A DNA stretch of 44,529 nucleotides from Azoarcus sp. (lineage in GTDB: Bacteria; Pseudomonadota; Gammaproteobacteria; Burkholderiales; Rhodocyclaceae). Of the stretch, positions 16,363 to 23,942 are shown in pieces. The translations under genes and the position numbers were made by a program. The DNA lies in contig JAUSOD010000087.1 in assembly GCA_030656215.1 (NCBI GenBank), positions 1 to 44,529 on the forward strand, read 5' to 3'. Each line of letters starts with the position of its first letter. Within the stretch, counting starts at the first letter, position 1. The notes under the pieces were generated by a model. That model searched no databases. It had not been told where the DNA came from and worked only from the letters and a program-made list of their open reading frames with translations.

Positions 16363-16557
16363 ATGGACGCAGAACTCACTCGCCTCGAAGCCCAGCTCGA
16401 GCAACTCATCAGCCACTATGCCGGACTCAAGAGCGAGAACCGCGAGCTACGCTCGCGGGTCGCGCGGCTCGAGGCCGATAACCACCGCTTGGCGGCCAAG
16501 GTGCAATTGGCCACCGAAAAGCTCGAAGCCGTGCTCGGCAAGTTGCCGGAAGCCTGA
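16363..16557 (+). CDS. ZapB-like coiled-coil protein (TIGR02449 type)
   Basis: A 64-residue acidic protein that is almost entirely a predicted coiled coil, with heptads of Leu, Val and Ala (LTRLEAQLEQLISHY, LRSRVARLEADNHRL). It ends EAVLGKLPEA and lies 10 bp upstream of zapA. Small coiled-coil proteins in this position are common in beta- and gammaproteobacteria and are thought to act with ZapA at the FtsZ ring. True ZapB orthology cannot be shown from so short a helical sequence. Confidence 0.8.
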   Translation: MDAELTRLEAQLEQLISHYAGLKSENRELRSRVARLEADNHRLAAKVQLATEKLEAVLGKLPEA

Positions 16558-16567
16558 GGAAGACCGT

Positions 16568-16864
16568 ATGGAATCCCTGGACATCATGTTGCTGGGCAAG
16601 GAATACCGCGTGTCCTGCACCCCCGAAAACAAGGATGGGCTGCTCGCAGCGGTAGCTTATGTCGATGGCAAGCTGCATGAGCTTGCGGGCAAAACGAACT
16701 CATCGGGCGAAAAACTCGCCGTCATGACCGCGCTGAATATCGCGCATGAGTTTCTTCAGTTTCAGCGTGGAAACGGGTTTGACATGCCGGCCGCGAAGCG
16801 TAGAATCGGACTCATGCAAGCACGCCTCGACGGGGTACTGGCCCAGCAGGACAAGCTCTTCTGA
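16568..16864 (+). CDS. zapA: Cell division protein ZapA
   Basis: Binds and bundles FtsZ filaments at mid-cell. The 98-residue protein shows the family core: MESLDIMLLGKEYRVSCTPE, then YVDGKLHELAGK, EKLAVMTALNIAHEFLQFQ and a C-terminal helix ending in RLDGVLAQQDKLF that would form the tetramer coiled coil. The ATG at 16568 has GAGGAAG upstream, overlapping the stop of the coiled-coil gene. The 6S RNA gene follows directly, the arrangement found across many proteobacteria. Confidence 0.95.
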   Translation: MESLDIMLLGKEYRVSCTPENKDGLLAAVAYVDGKLHELAGKTNSSGEKLAVMTALNIAHEFLQFQRGNGFDMPAAKRRIGLMQARLDGVLAQQDKLF

Positions 16865-16890
16865 GCTTCGAAAAGGCGTGCAGAATCAAT

Positions 16891-17068
16891 CCCCTGCCGT
16901 GTTCGTTGACGTCGTAGATTCCTTGAACCAATAGTCGAGAGACTTGGTTGCTGACCATTGATGCCGCTGGTGTGAACGCCCCTAGCCGGGTGATCCTGAA
17001 GCGGAAGGGAAGTGACCTCCCTGAACCCAGTGTTCAGGATGCTCGGCGAAGACGGCACAGGCGGGGGG
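16891..17068 (+). ncRNA. ssrS: 6S RNA
   Basis: A non-coding RNA that mimics an open promoter and sequesters sigma-70 RNA polymerase in stationary phase. The 5' end CCCCTGCCGTGTTCG pairs with CGAAGACGGCACAGGCGGGG at the 3' end, forming the closing stem. The central part contains the asymmetric bubble flanked by AACCCAGTGTTCAGGAT and GATCCTGAAGCGG. Its position right after zapA and a length of about 178 nt are as expected. CAGAAT at 16881-16886 would be the -10 element. Ends are estimated from the pairing. Confidence 0.92.
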
Positions 17069-17081
17069 CCAAACAAAAAAG

Positions 17082-17104
17082 CGCAGCGTAAGCTGCGTTT
17101 TTTT
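17082..17104 (+). terminator. Rho-independent terminator of 6S RNA
   Basis: CGCAGC (17082-17087), loop GTAA, GCTGCG (17092-17097) and seven T. A run of A before the stem can pair with the T-run, so a bidirectional action is possible. Confidence 0.88.
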
Positions 17105-17144
17105 GTTTACAGCGGGCACGGCGTCAGCAATGTTGCGCTGCAGA

Positions 17145-17165
17145 ATCTTTACACCATCTTTACGC
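17145..17165 (+). promoter_or_regulatory. Candidate KdpE-type operator upstream of trkH
   Basis: ATCTTTACAC (17145-17154) and ATCTTTACGC (17156-17165) form a direct repeat with an 11-bp period, that is TTTACA-N5-TTTACG. The E. coli KdpE site is TTTATA-N5-TTTACA as I recall it, so sequence and spacing match closely. It lies about 70 bp before the trkH start. TTTACA could also be read as a -35 with a poor -10 about 17 bases on. A kdpE-like gene lies at the far end of trkH. Binding is an inference. Confidence 0.5.
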
Positions 17166-17234
17166 GTGCTCTCATAGCATCGGCAGCCCTTCTTCAGCTT
17201 CGCCGGTTTCGCTCACACGAACCGGCGCTATCGG

Positions 17235-18692
17235 ATGCGCAGTTACTTTCCGGTGCTCGGCGCGCTTGGCCTCGTCCTGATGCTGTTCGGTCTGGTCATG
17301 AGCTTTCCGCTCGCTACGTCGTTCTTTCTCGATGATGGGGCGACACAGGCCTACGACCTGGCCATCGTGGTCACTGTCTCCTGCGGTTTGCTGACCTGGC
17401 TGCTTACCCGACACCATCGCCGCGATCTGCGCGTGCACGACGGCTTTCTGCTGGTCGCGGCGACCTGGATCGTGGTACCGGTGTTCGGGGCGCTGCCGCT
17501 GATGCTGTTCCTACCCGATCTGTCGTTTACCGACGCCTACTTCGAGGCCGCCTCCGGTCTTACCACCACCGGCGCCACGGTGCTCACCGGGCTGGATGCC
17601 CTGCCGATCTCGATCAACCTGTGGCGCACCTTCATGCACTGGATCGGGGGGATGGGGGTCATCGTGCTGATGGTCGCGGTGCTGCCACTGCTCGGCATCG
17701 GCGGGCGGCAGGTGTTCAAGGCCGAAACGCCAGGACCGATGAAGGAGTCCAGCCTCACGCCACGCATCGCCGAGACCGCAAAGGGCTTGTGGACGGTGTA
17801 TGTGTTGCTGACCATCGCCTGTGGCTTCTCGTTGTGGTGGGCCGGACTCGAACCGTGGGAGGCGGTGATTCACGCCTTTTCGGTGATGGGCTTGGGCGGG
17901 TTCTCGACCAAGGACGCCAGTCTCGGGTATTTCAACAATGTGCGGGTCGAAGTGGTCACGATGGTGTTTGCGCTATTGGCCGGCTTCAACTACGCCACGC
18001 ACTATCTGGCACTTGTTCGCCGCAGTGTTCGCGCCTATGCCGACGACCCCGAGATTCCGTGGTTTCTGGTCGTGCTGTTTACGAGCATCGGTTTTCTGAC
18101 CCTGTACCTGATGCAGTTCAACGCGCACGAAGATGCCCTGACTACGCTGCGCTACGTTTCCTTCCATGCGATCTCGCTGGCGACCTCGCTCGGGCTCGCC
18201 ACCTACGACTACACCCTGTGGCCGATGTTTGCGCAGGTCTGGATCCTGTTTCTGGGCAGCTTTGCGGCCTGCTCGGGCTCCACCGGGGGCGGGATCAAAA
18301 TGATGCGGGCCATCATCCTGTACAAGCAGGCGTATCGCGAGGTCTTGCGTTCGCTGCATCCGACTGCGGTGCTGCCGATCAGGCTCGGTCGTCAGACGGT
18401 CTCGCAAAGTGTCATGCTGGCGGTGCTCGCGTTCAGCTTCATGTACATGGTGTGCCTGGTGGCGCTCACCTTGCTGCTCAGTGCCAGCGGGCTCGATCTG
18501 CTCACGGCGTTCTCGGCGGTGGTTGCCTGCGTCAACAATACCGGCCCGGGGCTTGGGGAGGTAGGGCCGGCGGGCAACTATCAGGGCCTGAGCGATTTTC
18601 AGACCTGGGTGCTGAGCTTCGGCATGATTCTCGGCCGGCTTGAGATCTTCACTTTGCTGGTGGTGCTGACCCCGGCGTTCTGGCGCCGCTGA
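17235..18692 (+). CDS. trkH: TrkH-family potassium uptake protein
   Basis: Inner-membrane K+ channel subunit of 485 residues with the TrkH/KtrB fold of four M1-P-M2 repeats. Pore loops are visible as ASGLTTTGATVLTG (near residue 110), FSVMGLGGFST (near 215), AISLATSLGLATYD (near 310) and VACVNNTGPGLGEVGP (near 430). ACSGSTGGGIKMMRA marks the intramembrane gate region. It starts MRSYFPVLGALGLVLM at 17235. Its usual cytosolic partner TrkA is not in the window. Its stop is nine bases from that of the convergent kdpE-like gene, and an operator candidate for that regulator lies upstream. Confidence 0.93.
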   Translation: MRSYFPVLGALGLVLMLFGLVMSFPLATSFFLDDGATQAYDLAIVVTVSCGLLTWLLTRHHRRDLRVHDGFLLVAATWIVVPVFGALPLMLFLPDLSFTDAYFEAASGLTTTGATVLTGLDALPISINLWRTFMHWIGGMGVIVLMVAVLPLLGIGGRQVFKAETPGPMKESSLTPRIAETAKGLWTVYVLLTIACGFSLWWAGLEPWEAVIHAFSVMGLGGFSTKDASLGYFNNVRVEVVTMVFALLAGFNYATHYLALVRRSVRAYADDPEIPWFLVVLFTSIGFLTLYLMQFNAHEDALTTLRYVSFHAISLATSLGLATYDYTLWPMFAQVWILFLGSFAACSGSTGGGIKMMRAIILYKQAYREVLRSLHPTAVLPIRLGRQTVSQSVMLAVLAFSFMYMVCLVALTLLLSASGLDLLTAFSAVVACVNNTGPGLGEVGPAGNYQGLSDFQTWVLSFGMILGRLEIFTLLVVLTPAFWRR

Positions 18693-18701
18693 ACAAGGTC
18701 G

Positions 18702-19400
18702 CTACAGCACCAGCCGATACCCCACCCCCGATTCGGTCAGGAGGTGGGCCGGAAATCCGGGATTGGCCTCCAGCTTGCGCCGCAGCCCGCCCATGTACAC
18801 CCGCAGGTAGTGGTTGTGTTCCACATGGTTCGGGCCCCATACGGTGGTGAGCAGCTGGCGGTGGGTGAGGACGCGGCCGGCGTGGGCGATCAGGTGAGCG
18901 AGAAGCTTGAATTCGATCGGGGTCAGATGCACCGGCTCGCCGTTGCGGGTGACGCTGCGTCGGGCGAGATCCACCTCTATGTCGCCGAAGCGGATGCGGG
19001 CGGGACCGTCTGCCGGACGTAACGCCCGCCGCAGCAGTGCGCGTACCCTGGCCTGCAATTCGGCAATGCCGAAGGGTTTGGTCAGGTAATCGTCGGCGCC
19101 GGCGTCGAGCGCGGCAACCTTGTCCTGCTCGTCGTTGCGTGCGGACAGTACCAGCACCGGGACGCCGGACCAGGTGCGCAGTGCGGCCAGCACCGCCAGG
19201 CCATCGTCGTCTGGCAGGCCGAGGTCGAGGATCAGCAGGTCGGGCTTGCGCGCTGCCAGTTCGATACCGCCCCGTTCGGCGGTGCCAGCCTCCACCACTG
19301 AGCAGCCAGCCGTCTCGAGCGCGGTACGCACGAAGCGCCGGATACCCGGTTCGTCATCGACGATCACCACCACCGGGGAGGGCGCGCCGGATTCCCTCAC
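18702..19400 (-). CDS. kdpE: KdpE-like response regulator (OmpR family)
   Basis: A 232-residue DNA-binding regulator. The receiver domain has the acidic pair Asp15/Asp16, phospho-acceptor Asp59 (LLILDLGLPD) and the Lys in YLTKPFG. The winged-helix domain covers about residues 130-230, with LTPIEFKLLAHLIAHAGRVLTHRQLL, VWGPNHVEHNHYLRVYMGGLRRKLE and the ending GVGYRLVL. The WG...V....YLR.Y...LR.KLE pattern is typical of KdpE rather than other OmpR members. Its start overlaps the stop of the kinase gene by four bases, so the kinase is translated first. Likely target: K+ transport genes, possibly trkH next door. Confidence 0.88.
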   Translation of the reverse strand: MRESGAPSPVVVIVDDEPGIRRFVRTALETAGCSVVEAGTAERGGIELAARKPDLLILDLGLPDDDGLAVLAALRTWSGVPVLVLSARNDEQDKVAALDAGADDYLTKPFGIAELQARVRALLRRALRPADGPARIRFGDIEVDLARRSVTRNGEPVHLTPIEFKLLAHLIAHAGRVLTHRQLLTTVWGPNHVEHNHYLRVYMGGLRRKLEANPGFPAHLLTESGVGYRLVL

Positions 19401-20665
19401 GATTCGTGCTCGGGGGCTTGAGGCGGCGGGGTGAGCGGCATGAGGAGGGTGAAGCGGGCACCGCCCTCAGCGGCGTTGCCCGCTTCGAGGCGGCCGCCAT
19501 GGGCGCCAATGATGGCGCGCACGATCGCCAGTCCCAGGCCGGTGCCCGAAGGGGCCCCCCCGTGACCCAGCCCGGTGCCGTTGTCGCTCACACTGATGTT
19601 CATCGTTTCGGTATCCGCGCTCGCCGTGATCCGGATCCTGCCGCCGACCGGGGTGTGGCGCGCGGCGTTCTCGAGCAGGTTGCACAGTACCCGCTCCATC
19701 AGTACCGGGTCGAGTTCGATCAGGGGCAAGGTGTCGGGCAGCTCGATGTCGACGTGATGCTGCGTCAGCAGGCTGGCCCGCGCCTGCAGTGCCGCGCCCA
19801 CCACCTCCTCCAGCGGCAGCCAGGCCCGACGCAGCGTGATCGCGCCGGACTGCAGGCGGGCCAGGTCGAGCAGGTCGCGCGCGAGGGCATGGGTGCGCAG
19901 CGCCTCGGCACGGATCGCCTCGGCCAGCTCCGCCTGTGCGGCTGGCAGTGGCGGACCTGCAAGCGGAAGTGATTCAGCCAGCCCGGCCAGCGCGGTGAGT
20001 GGGGTGCGCAGGTCGTGCGACAGGGTGGCGAGCAGGGCGCTGCGCATGCGCTCGGCCTCGATCTCGACACGGCTGCGCTCGGCTTGGGCAAGGTAGTGCA
20101 CGCGTTCGAGCGCGGTGGCAAACAGGGTGGCGTAGGTTTCACGTAGGGAGTTCGGTGACGTGTCGGCGCCGGGGGTGGGCAGGCTGGTCAATGCACGGGT
20201 GCGGATGGCCTCGATCTCGTCGGCGCTGAGTGCAGCGGACAAGGCCTGGGCAGTGTGGTAGAGCTGTCGCGCCTCGCGTTCCCGCGCTTCGGCCACATCG
20301 CGCTCGCGTCGCAGGCGCGCGGCGAGTTCGGCCGTCGTGAGCGCGACCGCGAGCAGCACGGCGAAGGTCAGCAGGTATTGAAGGTCGCTGACTGCAAAGG
20401 TGAAATGTGGATGGACGAAGAAGAAGTCGAACAGTGCCACGGACAGGAATGCAGCCAGCACCGCCGGGCCGCGCCCCAGGCGCACGGCGACAAGCATCAC
20501 CACCAGCGGAAACAGCATGGCGATGTTGGCCAGGTCGAACTGACCCAGCAGCGGGGCGCCGATGCCGGCTACCGCGCCAACTGCGGCCGCGGCCAGCACG
20601 TAGTTGCGCCATTGCGACTGTGGGGGGCGGGGGGTGAGCGGTAATGCCGACTGGCGCGAGTTCAT
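19397..20665 (-). CDS. Short KdpD-like sensor kinase lacking the KdpD/Usp N-terminal half
   Basis: A 422-residue inner-membrane kinase. It begins directly with the KdpD membrane domain (DUF4118): NYVLAAAAVGAVAGIGAPLL, FDLANIAMLFPLVVMLVAVR, GRGPAVLAAFLSVALFDFFFV and SDLQYLLTFAVLLAVALTT. A short linker follows, then HisKA (LATLSHDLRTPLTAL, His217) and an ATPase domain with NLLENAARHTP, DNGTGLGHGG and GTGLGLAIV. Full KdpD is about 900 residues and starts with a cytoplasmic KdpD domain plus a Usp domain; both are absent, and the 200 bp upstream contain no remnant. The GAF-like region before HisKA is also reduced. The start ATG at 20665 is unambiguous. I give no symbol because orthology to full KdpD is partial. 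Confidence 0.88.
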   Translation of the reverse strand: MNSRQSALPLTPRPPQSQWRNYVLAAAAVGAVAGIGAPLLGQFDLANIAMLFPLVVMLVAVRLGRGPAVLAAFLSVALFDFFFVHPHFTFAVSDLQYLLTFAVLLAVALTTAELAARLRRERDVAEAREREARQLYHTAQALSAALSADEIEAIRTRALTSLPTPGADTSPNSLRETYATLFATALERVHYLAQAERSRVEIEAERMRSALLATLSHDLRTPLTALAGLAESLPLAGPPLPAAQAELAEAIRAEALRTHALARDLLDLARLQSGAITLRRAWLPLEEVVGAALQARASLLTQHHVDIELPDTLPLIELDPVLMERVLCNLLENAARHTPVGGRIRITASADTETMNISVSDNGTGLGHGGAPSGTGLGLAIVRAIIGAHGGRLEAGNAAEGGARFTLLMPLTPPPQAPEHES

Positions 20666-20869
20666 GGGTGGACTTTACCGCGCGCGGCTTTGCTCGGGGC
20701 CGGGCTGTTCGGCGGTCCGAGGGCGGTGGGTACTGCGCGTGCGAACACCGCGCGGATCGCCTGGCGCGAGATCTTGTGGTCGACGGCCTTGCGCCGCCGC
20801 GTCGAACTGGCCACCATCCCGGCTTTGCGTTGACGACGGTCGTCGCGCACGGCAGGGGTGCACGAAGTA

Positions 20870-21676
20870 ATGGAATTCGATCTTTGGTGGCTGGCCTATC
20901 TGGCGCTTGGCGGCGCGGTAGGCTTCTTTGCCGGGCTGCTCGGCGTGGGCGGAGGCGGCATCATGGTGCCGATGCTGACCACCTTCTTCATTGCCCAGGG
21001 CTTCGGTCATGATCAGGTAGTGCATCTGGCGCTCGGTACCTCGATGGCGACCATCGTGCTGACCTCGGTCACCAGCCTGCGTGCGCACCACGCCCGCGGT
21101 GCGGTGCGCTGGGACATCGTGCGTGCGATCACGCCGGGCATCGTGCTGGGCACCTTCGGTGGATCCTTCATCGCGTCGCGGGTCGATACCGTGCCGCTGG
21201 CGATCTTCTTCGCCTGCTTCATGGCCTATGTGTCGTTCCAGATGTTGCTCAACGTCAAGCCCAAACCCGCGCGCGAGTTGCCCGGCATGAGCGGCATGAC
21301 CGCGACCGGGCTGGGAATCGGCGGGGTGTCGGCACTGGTGGCGATCGGCGGGGGCTCGCTGTCGGTGCCCTTCATGACCTGGTGTAACGTCAAGGTGCAA
21401 CACGCGATCGGCACTTCGGCGGCGATCGGCCTGCCGATTGCGCTGGCGGGAACGCTGGGCTACCTGATCAATGGCTGGTCGGCGACCGGCACGCCGCCGC
21501 TGACTCTGGGCTACATCTACCTGCCGGCCCTGGTGCTGGTCGGCGTGGTCAGCATCTTCTTCGTACCCTATGGTGCGACTCTGGCGCATCGGCTGCCGGT
21601 GGCGACCCTGAAGAAGGTGTTTGCCGGCGTCCTGATCCTGCTCAGCCTCAAGATGCTCTACGGGGTGTTTGCTTGA
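20870..21676 (+). CDS. TauE/SafE family sulfite/organosulfonate exporter-like permease
   Basis: A 268-residue membrane protein of the DUF81/TauE family, which exports sulfite, sulfoacetate or related anions in characterised cases. The two half-repeats begin GGAVGFFAGLLGVGGGGIMVPML (residues 13-35) and GIGGVSALVAIGGGSLSVPFM. ALGTSMATIVLTS and AIGTSAAIGLPIALAG are the paired pore segments. I chose the ATG at 20870; a GTG at 20858 in frame would add four residues. It is divergent from the kdpD-like gene. No sulfur-metabolism genes lie nearby, so substrate is unassigned. Confidence 0.85.
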   Translation: MEFDLWWLAYLALGGAVGFFAGLLGVGGGGIMVPMLTTFFIAQGFGHDQVVHLALGTSMATIVLTSVTSLRAHHARGAVRWDIVRAITPGIVLGTFGGSFIASRVDTVPLAIFFACFMAYVSFQMLLNVKPKPARELPGMSGMTATGLGIGGVSALVAIGGGSLSVPFMTWCNVKVQHAIGTSAAIGLPIALAGTLGYLINGWSATGTPPLTLGYIYLPALVLVGVVSIFFVPYGATLAHRLPVATLKKVFAGVLILLSLKMLYGVFA

Positions 21677-21863
21677 ACGACGTCTTCGCTTGGGTCAGAG
21701 CGTGTCAGGAAAATGATCGGTGAGCGTGATCGGCTACAGTGGTCAGCCACAGCGATTGACCCCGGTCATCGGCGCCAGGCTCTAGTTCTTTCCCCACGCC
21801 GATAAGTGGATCCGGGGCGCGAGCGCGTTATCATCGAGGTCCGCTTTTCCCATACTTGCCATC

Positions 21864-22508
21864 ATGATCGACGTCCGTATTGTTCCCGTCACCCCTTTCG
21901 AACAGAACTGCAGCCTGATCTGGTGCGACAAGACGCTCAAGGCCGCGGTGGTCGACCCCGGTGGCGATCTCGACCGCATCCTGGCCACGGCCGAAAAGCT
22001 CGGGCTCACGATCGAGAAGATCCTCCTGACCCACGGCCATATCGACCATGCTGGCGGGACCGCAAAGCTCGCACGCGAGCTTCATGTGCCGATCGAAGGA
22101 CCGCAGGAGGAAGACCGATTCTGGATCGACGGCATGCCGCAACAGAGCAAGATGTTCGGTTTTCCCGAGGTCGAGTCCTTCACCCCGGATCGCTGGCTGC
22201 ATGATGGCGACACGGTGACCGTGGGCGAGGAAACCCTGCAGGTGATCCACACGCCCGGCCACACCCCGGGCCATGTGGTGTTCTTCCATCCGGGTGCGCG
22301 CCTGGCCATTGTCGGCGACGTGCTGTTTGCCGGCTCCATCGGGCGTACCGACTTTCCGCGCGGCGATCACAAGACCCTGATCAGTTCGATCCGCAACAAG
22401 CTCTTCCCGCTGGGCGACGACATCACCTTCCTGCCCGGGCACGGACCGACCTCGACCTTTGGCGAGGAGCGCGAAAGCAATCCGTTCGTCGGCGGCCCTT
22501 ACGGCTGA
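21864..22508 (+). CDS. Metallo-beta-lactamase fold hydrolase, GloC/YcbL type (glyoxalase II-like)
   Basis: A 214-residue zinc hydrolase, probably cleaving S-lactoylglutathione or a similar thioester in methylglyoxal detoxification. The zinc motif [10 protein letters not shown] begins near residue 57. Further ligands are in [13 protein letters not shown] (near 130), the bridging Asp in [15 protein letters not shown], and [15 protein letters not shown] near the C-terminus. It starts [20 protein letters not shown], typical of YcbL/GloC. The separate C-terminal domain of classical GloB is absent. It is convergent with mscL and shares a terminator with it. Confidence 0.9.
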   Translation: MIDVRIVPVTPFEQNCSLIWCDKTLKAAVVDPGGDLDRILATAEKLGLTIEKILLTHGHIDHAGGTAKLARELHVPIEGPQEEDRFWIDGMPQQSKMFGFPEVESFTPDRWLHDGDTVTVGEETLQVIHTPGHTPGHVVFFHPGARLAIVGDVLFAGSIGRTDFPRGDHKTLISSIRNKLFPLGDDITFLPGHGPTSTFGEERESNPFVGGPYG

Positions 22509-22512
22509 AAAA

Positions 22513-22561
22513 CGCAAACCCGCGGCTCGCACCTCGTTCAGGTGCAAGCCGCGGGTTTGCG
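22513..22561. terminator. Strong terminator between convergent GloC-type gene and mscL
   Basis: A 15-bp perfect outer stem, CGCAAACCCGCGGCT (22513-22527) with AGCCGCGGGTTTGCG (22547-22561), plus an inner stem GCACCT/AGGTGC around loop CGTTC. Five A precede it on the plus strand, so the minus-strand transcript of mscL ends in a U-run: a classical intrinsic terminator for mscL. For the plus-strand gene no T-run follows. Confidence 0.9.
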
Positions 22562-22572
22562 GGTGACGCCGA

Positions 22573-22998
22573 TCAGCTGCGCTGCTTGAGCGTGTCGCGA
22601 ATCTCGCGCAGCAACTTCACTTCGTCGGGCTCAGGCGCCGGCTCGGCCGGGGGGGGCGGCTCCGAGCGTTTGAGTTTGTTGATCGCCTTGATCGCCACGA
22701 AAATCGCCAGGGCGATGATCATGAAGTCGATCGCGGTATTGATGAAAGCGCCATACTTCACCAGCGGTGCGCCGGCCTTCTCGGCGGCCTCCATGGTGTC
22801 GAAGGTGCCGCTGCCCAGATTCAGGTAGAGATGGCGGAAGTCCACGCCGCCGACGATGCGCCCGACGATCGGCATCACGATGTCCTTGACCAGCGAATCG
22901 ACGATCTTGCCGAAGGCGCCGCCTATGATCACGCCGACGGCGAGATCGATGACGTTGCCGCGCATCGCGAATTCCTTGAATTCCTTGACGAAGCTCAT
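22573..22998 (-). CDS. mscL: Large-conductance mechanosensitive channel
   Basis: Homopentameric inner-membrane pore that opens under membrane tension and releases solutes on osmotic downshock. The 141-residue protein starts [22 protein letters not shown], with helix 1 [18 protein letters not shown], the periplasmic loop [19 protein letters not shown], helix 2 [22 protein letters not shown] and the cytoplasmic helix [12 protein letters not shown] after a Pro-rich linker. GGGSS-type loops are replaced but all core pore residues look normal. A good Shine-Dalgarno (GGGAGGAC on the minus strand) precedes the ATG at 22998. Confidence 0.98.
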   Translation of the reverse strand: MSFVKEFKEFAMRGNVIDLAVGVIIGGAFGKIVDSLVKDIVMPIVGRIVGGVDFRHLYLNLGSGTFDTMEAAEKAGAPLVKYGAFINTAIDFMIIALAIFVAIKAINKLKRSEPPPPAEPAPEPDEVKLLREIRDTLKQRS

Positions 22999-23059
22999 GA
23001 GAGTCCTCCCAGACGGTTGAGCGTGGTGCGAATTTTTATGGTGCCGACTTTATGTTGAT

Positions 23060-23087
23060 GACTTCAGGGTACCGACTTCAGGGTGAC
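23060..23087. repeat. Tandem direct repeat of 14 bp upstream of mscL
   Basis: GACTTCAGGGTACC (23060-23073) is followed immediately by GACTTCAGGGTGAC (23074-23087). It lies about 60-90 bp upstream of the mscL start, in the promoter region, where a regulator could bind. No known motif is recognised. Confidence 0.7.
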
Positions 23088-23171
23088 AATGACGCGCCGG
23101 TTGCTGCGTGACATGAGGATATTAGCCGGATCGATCCCGCATTCCCAGTGGGTTTTGTCGTGTCTGAGCAC

Positions 23172-23792
23172 TTAGATTCTTGCGACGAAGACCGGCAATC
23201 GCCATTTGAAGCGGATCGCGCCGAGCCGGATCACCAGCACCAGCGCACCGGCAGCCAGGGCGGCCCAGCCGGCACCAACGCCGGCCTCGATCAGTCCGAT
23301 CAGCAGCAGGGCGCCCGCCCACGAGGCGGTGGCGTAGAGCTCGCCGGTAAATACCAGCGGGATTTCATTGCACAACACATCGCGCACGATGCCGCCAAAC
23401 ACGCCGGTGATCACCCCCATCAGGCTTGCGACCAGCCACGGTGCCCCCATCGCCAGCGCTGCCTGGGTGCCGGACACGGTGAATAGCGCCAGTCCGATCG
23501 CGTCGGGCAGCAGAAACAGGCGTGAGGGCAGGCGCACAAAGCGCACCAGCGCAAAGGTCGCCAGCCCGGCGGCGATCGAGGCGATCAGGTAGCTCTGGTC
23601 GGCAATCCAGAACACGGTACGATCGAGCAGTACGTCGCGCAGCGAGCCGCCGCCCAGCGAGGCCGCCAGCGCCACCACCACCATGCCGAACAGGTCGAAG
23701 GGCTTGCGCCCGGCGTCGAGTACGCCGGCTGCCGCGTTGAACGCCACGCCCGCAATACCGATGCCGTAGAGGAGGGATTCGATGCCATTCAT
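23172..23792 (-). CDS. TRIC/YicG family membrane channel (UPF0126)
   Basis: A 206-residue inner-membrane protein with two copies of the TRIC-type three-helix unit. The first copy has GVAFNAAAGVLDAGRKPFDLFGMVVVALAASLGGGSLRDVLLDR; the second has PDAIGLALFTVSGTQAALAMG and GVITGVFGGIVRDVLCNEIP. The GGG..RD and GG.VRD kinks are the family signature. Relatives form trimeric cation channels; some are annotated as glycine transporters. I chose the ATG at 23792, where homology to the family begins; an upstream in-frame start at 23846 would add 18 residues and would run into the palindromic operator. No clear Shine-Dalgarno is present. Confidence 0.9.
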   Translation of the reverse strand: MNGIESLLYGIGIAGVAFNAAAGVLDAGRKPFDLFGMVVVALAASLGGGSLRDVLLDRTVFWIADQSYLIASIAAGLATFALVRFVRLPSRLFLLPDAIGLALFTVSGTQAALAMGAPWLVASLMGVITGVFGGIVRDVLCNEIPLVFTGELYATASWAGALLLIGLIEAGVGAGWAALAAGALVLVIRLGAIRFKWRLPVFVARI

Positions 23793-23842
23793 GGGGCAGG
23801 AGCATAGCACCGGGATGCGTTTGGGCGGCAGTAGGGATGGCA

Positions 23843-23866
23843 GCATTCAAACGGCCGTTTGAATGC
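23843..23866. promoter_or_regulatory. Perfect 24-bp palindromic operator
   Basis: GCATTCAAACGG is followed directly by its exact reverse complement. The core has the form CAAAC-N4-GTTTG, which fits the published form of the PsrA (TetR family) fatty-acid regulator site as I recall it. It covers the -35 element TTGAAT of the nitronate monooxygenase promoter, so a bound repressor would block it. It lies between two divergent genes and could affect both. Confidence 0.75.
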
Positions 23867-23886
23867 CCTGCAGGCCGTGCTACAGT
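23859..23886 (+). promoter_or_regulatory. Sigma-70 promoter of the nitronate monooxygenase gene
   Basis: TTGAAT (23859-23864), spacer 16, TACAGT (23881-23886), about 55 bp before the ATG at 23943. The -35 lies in the right half of the palindrome. Confidence 0.5.
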
Positions 23887-23942
23887 TTCCCCATATGTCG
23901 GAACGGTCCCCCGACCGGCCATCAGAATAGACAGGAGACAGC

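Noticed and set aside
20666-20869. Remnant of the missing KdpD N-terminal half
   Set aside because: No frame on the minus strand shows KdpD or Usp motifs, and the divergent permease gene begins directly after.
21677-21863. Possible small RNA or regulatory element between the TauE-type permease and the GloC-type gene
   Set aside because: Only a 4-bp stem (GTGG/CCAC) is seen, with no terminator or promoter match.
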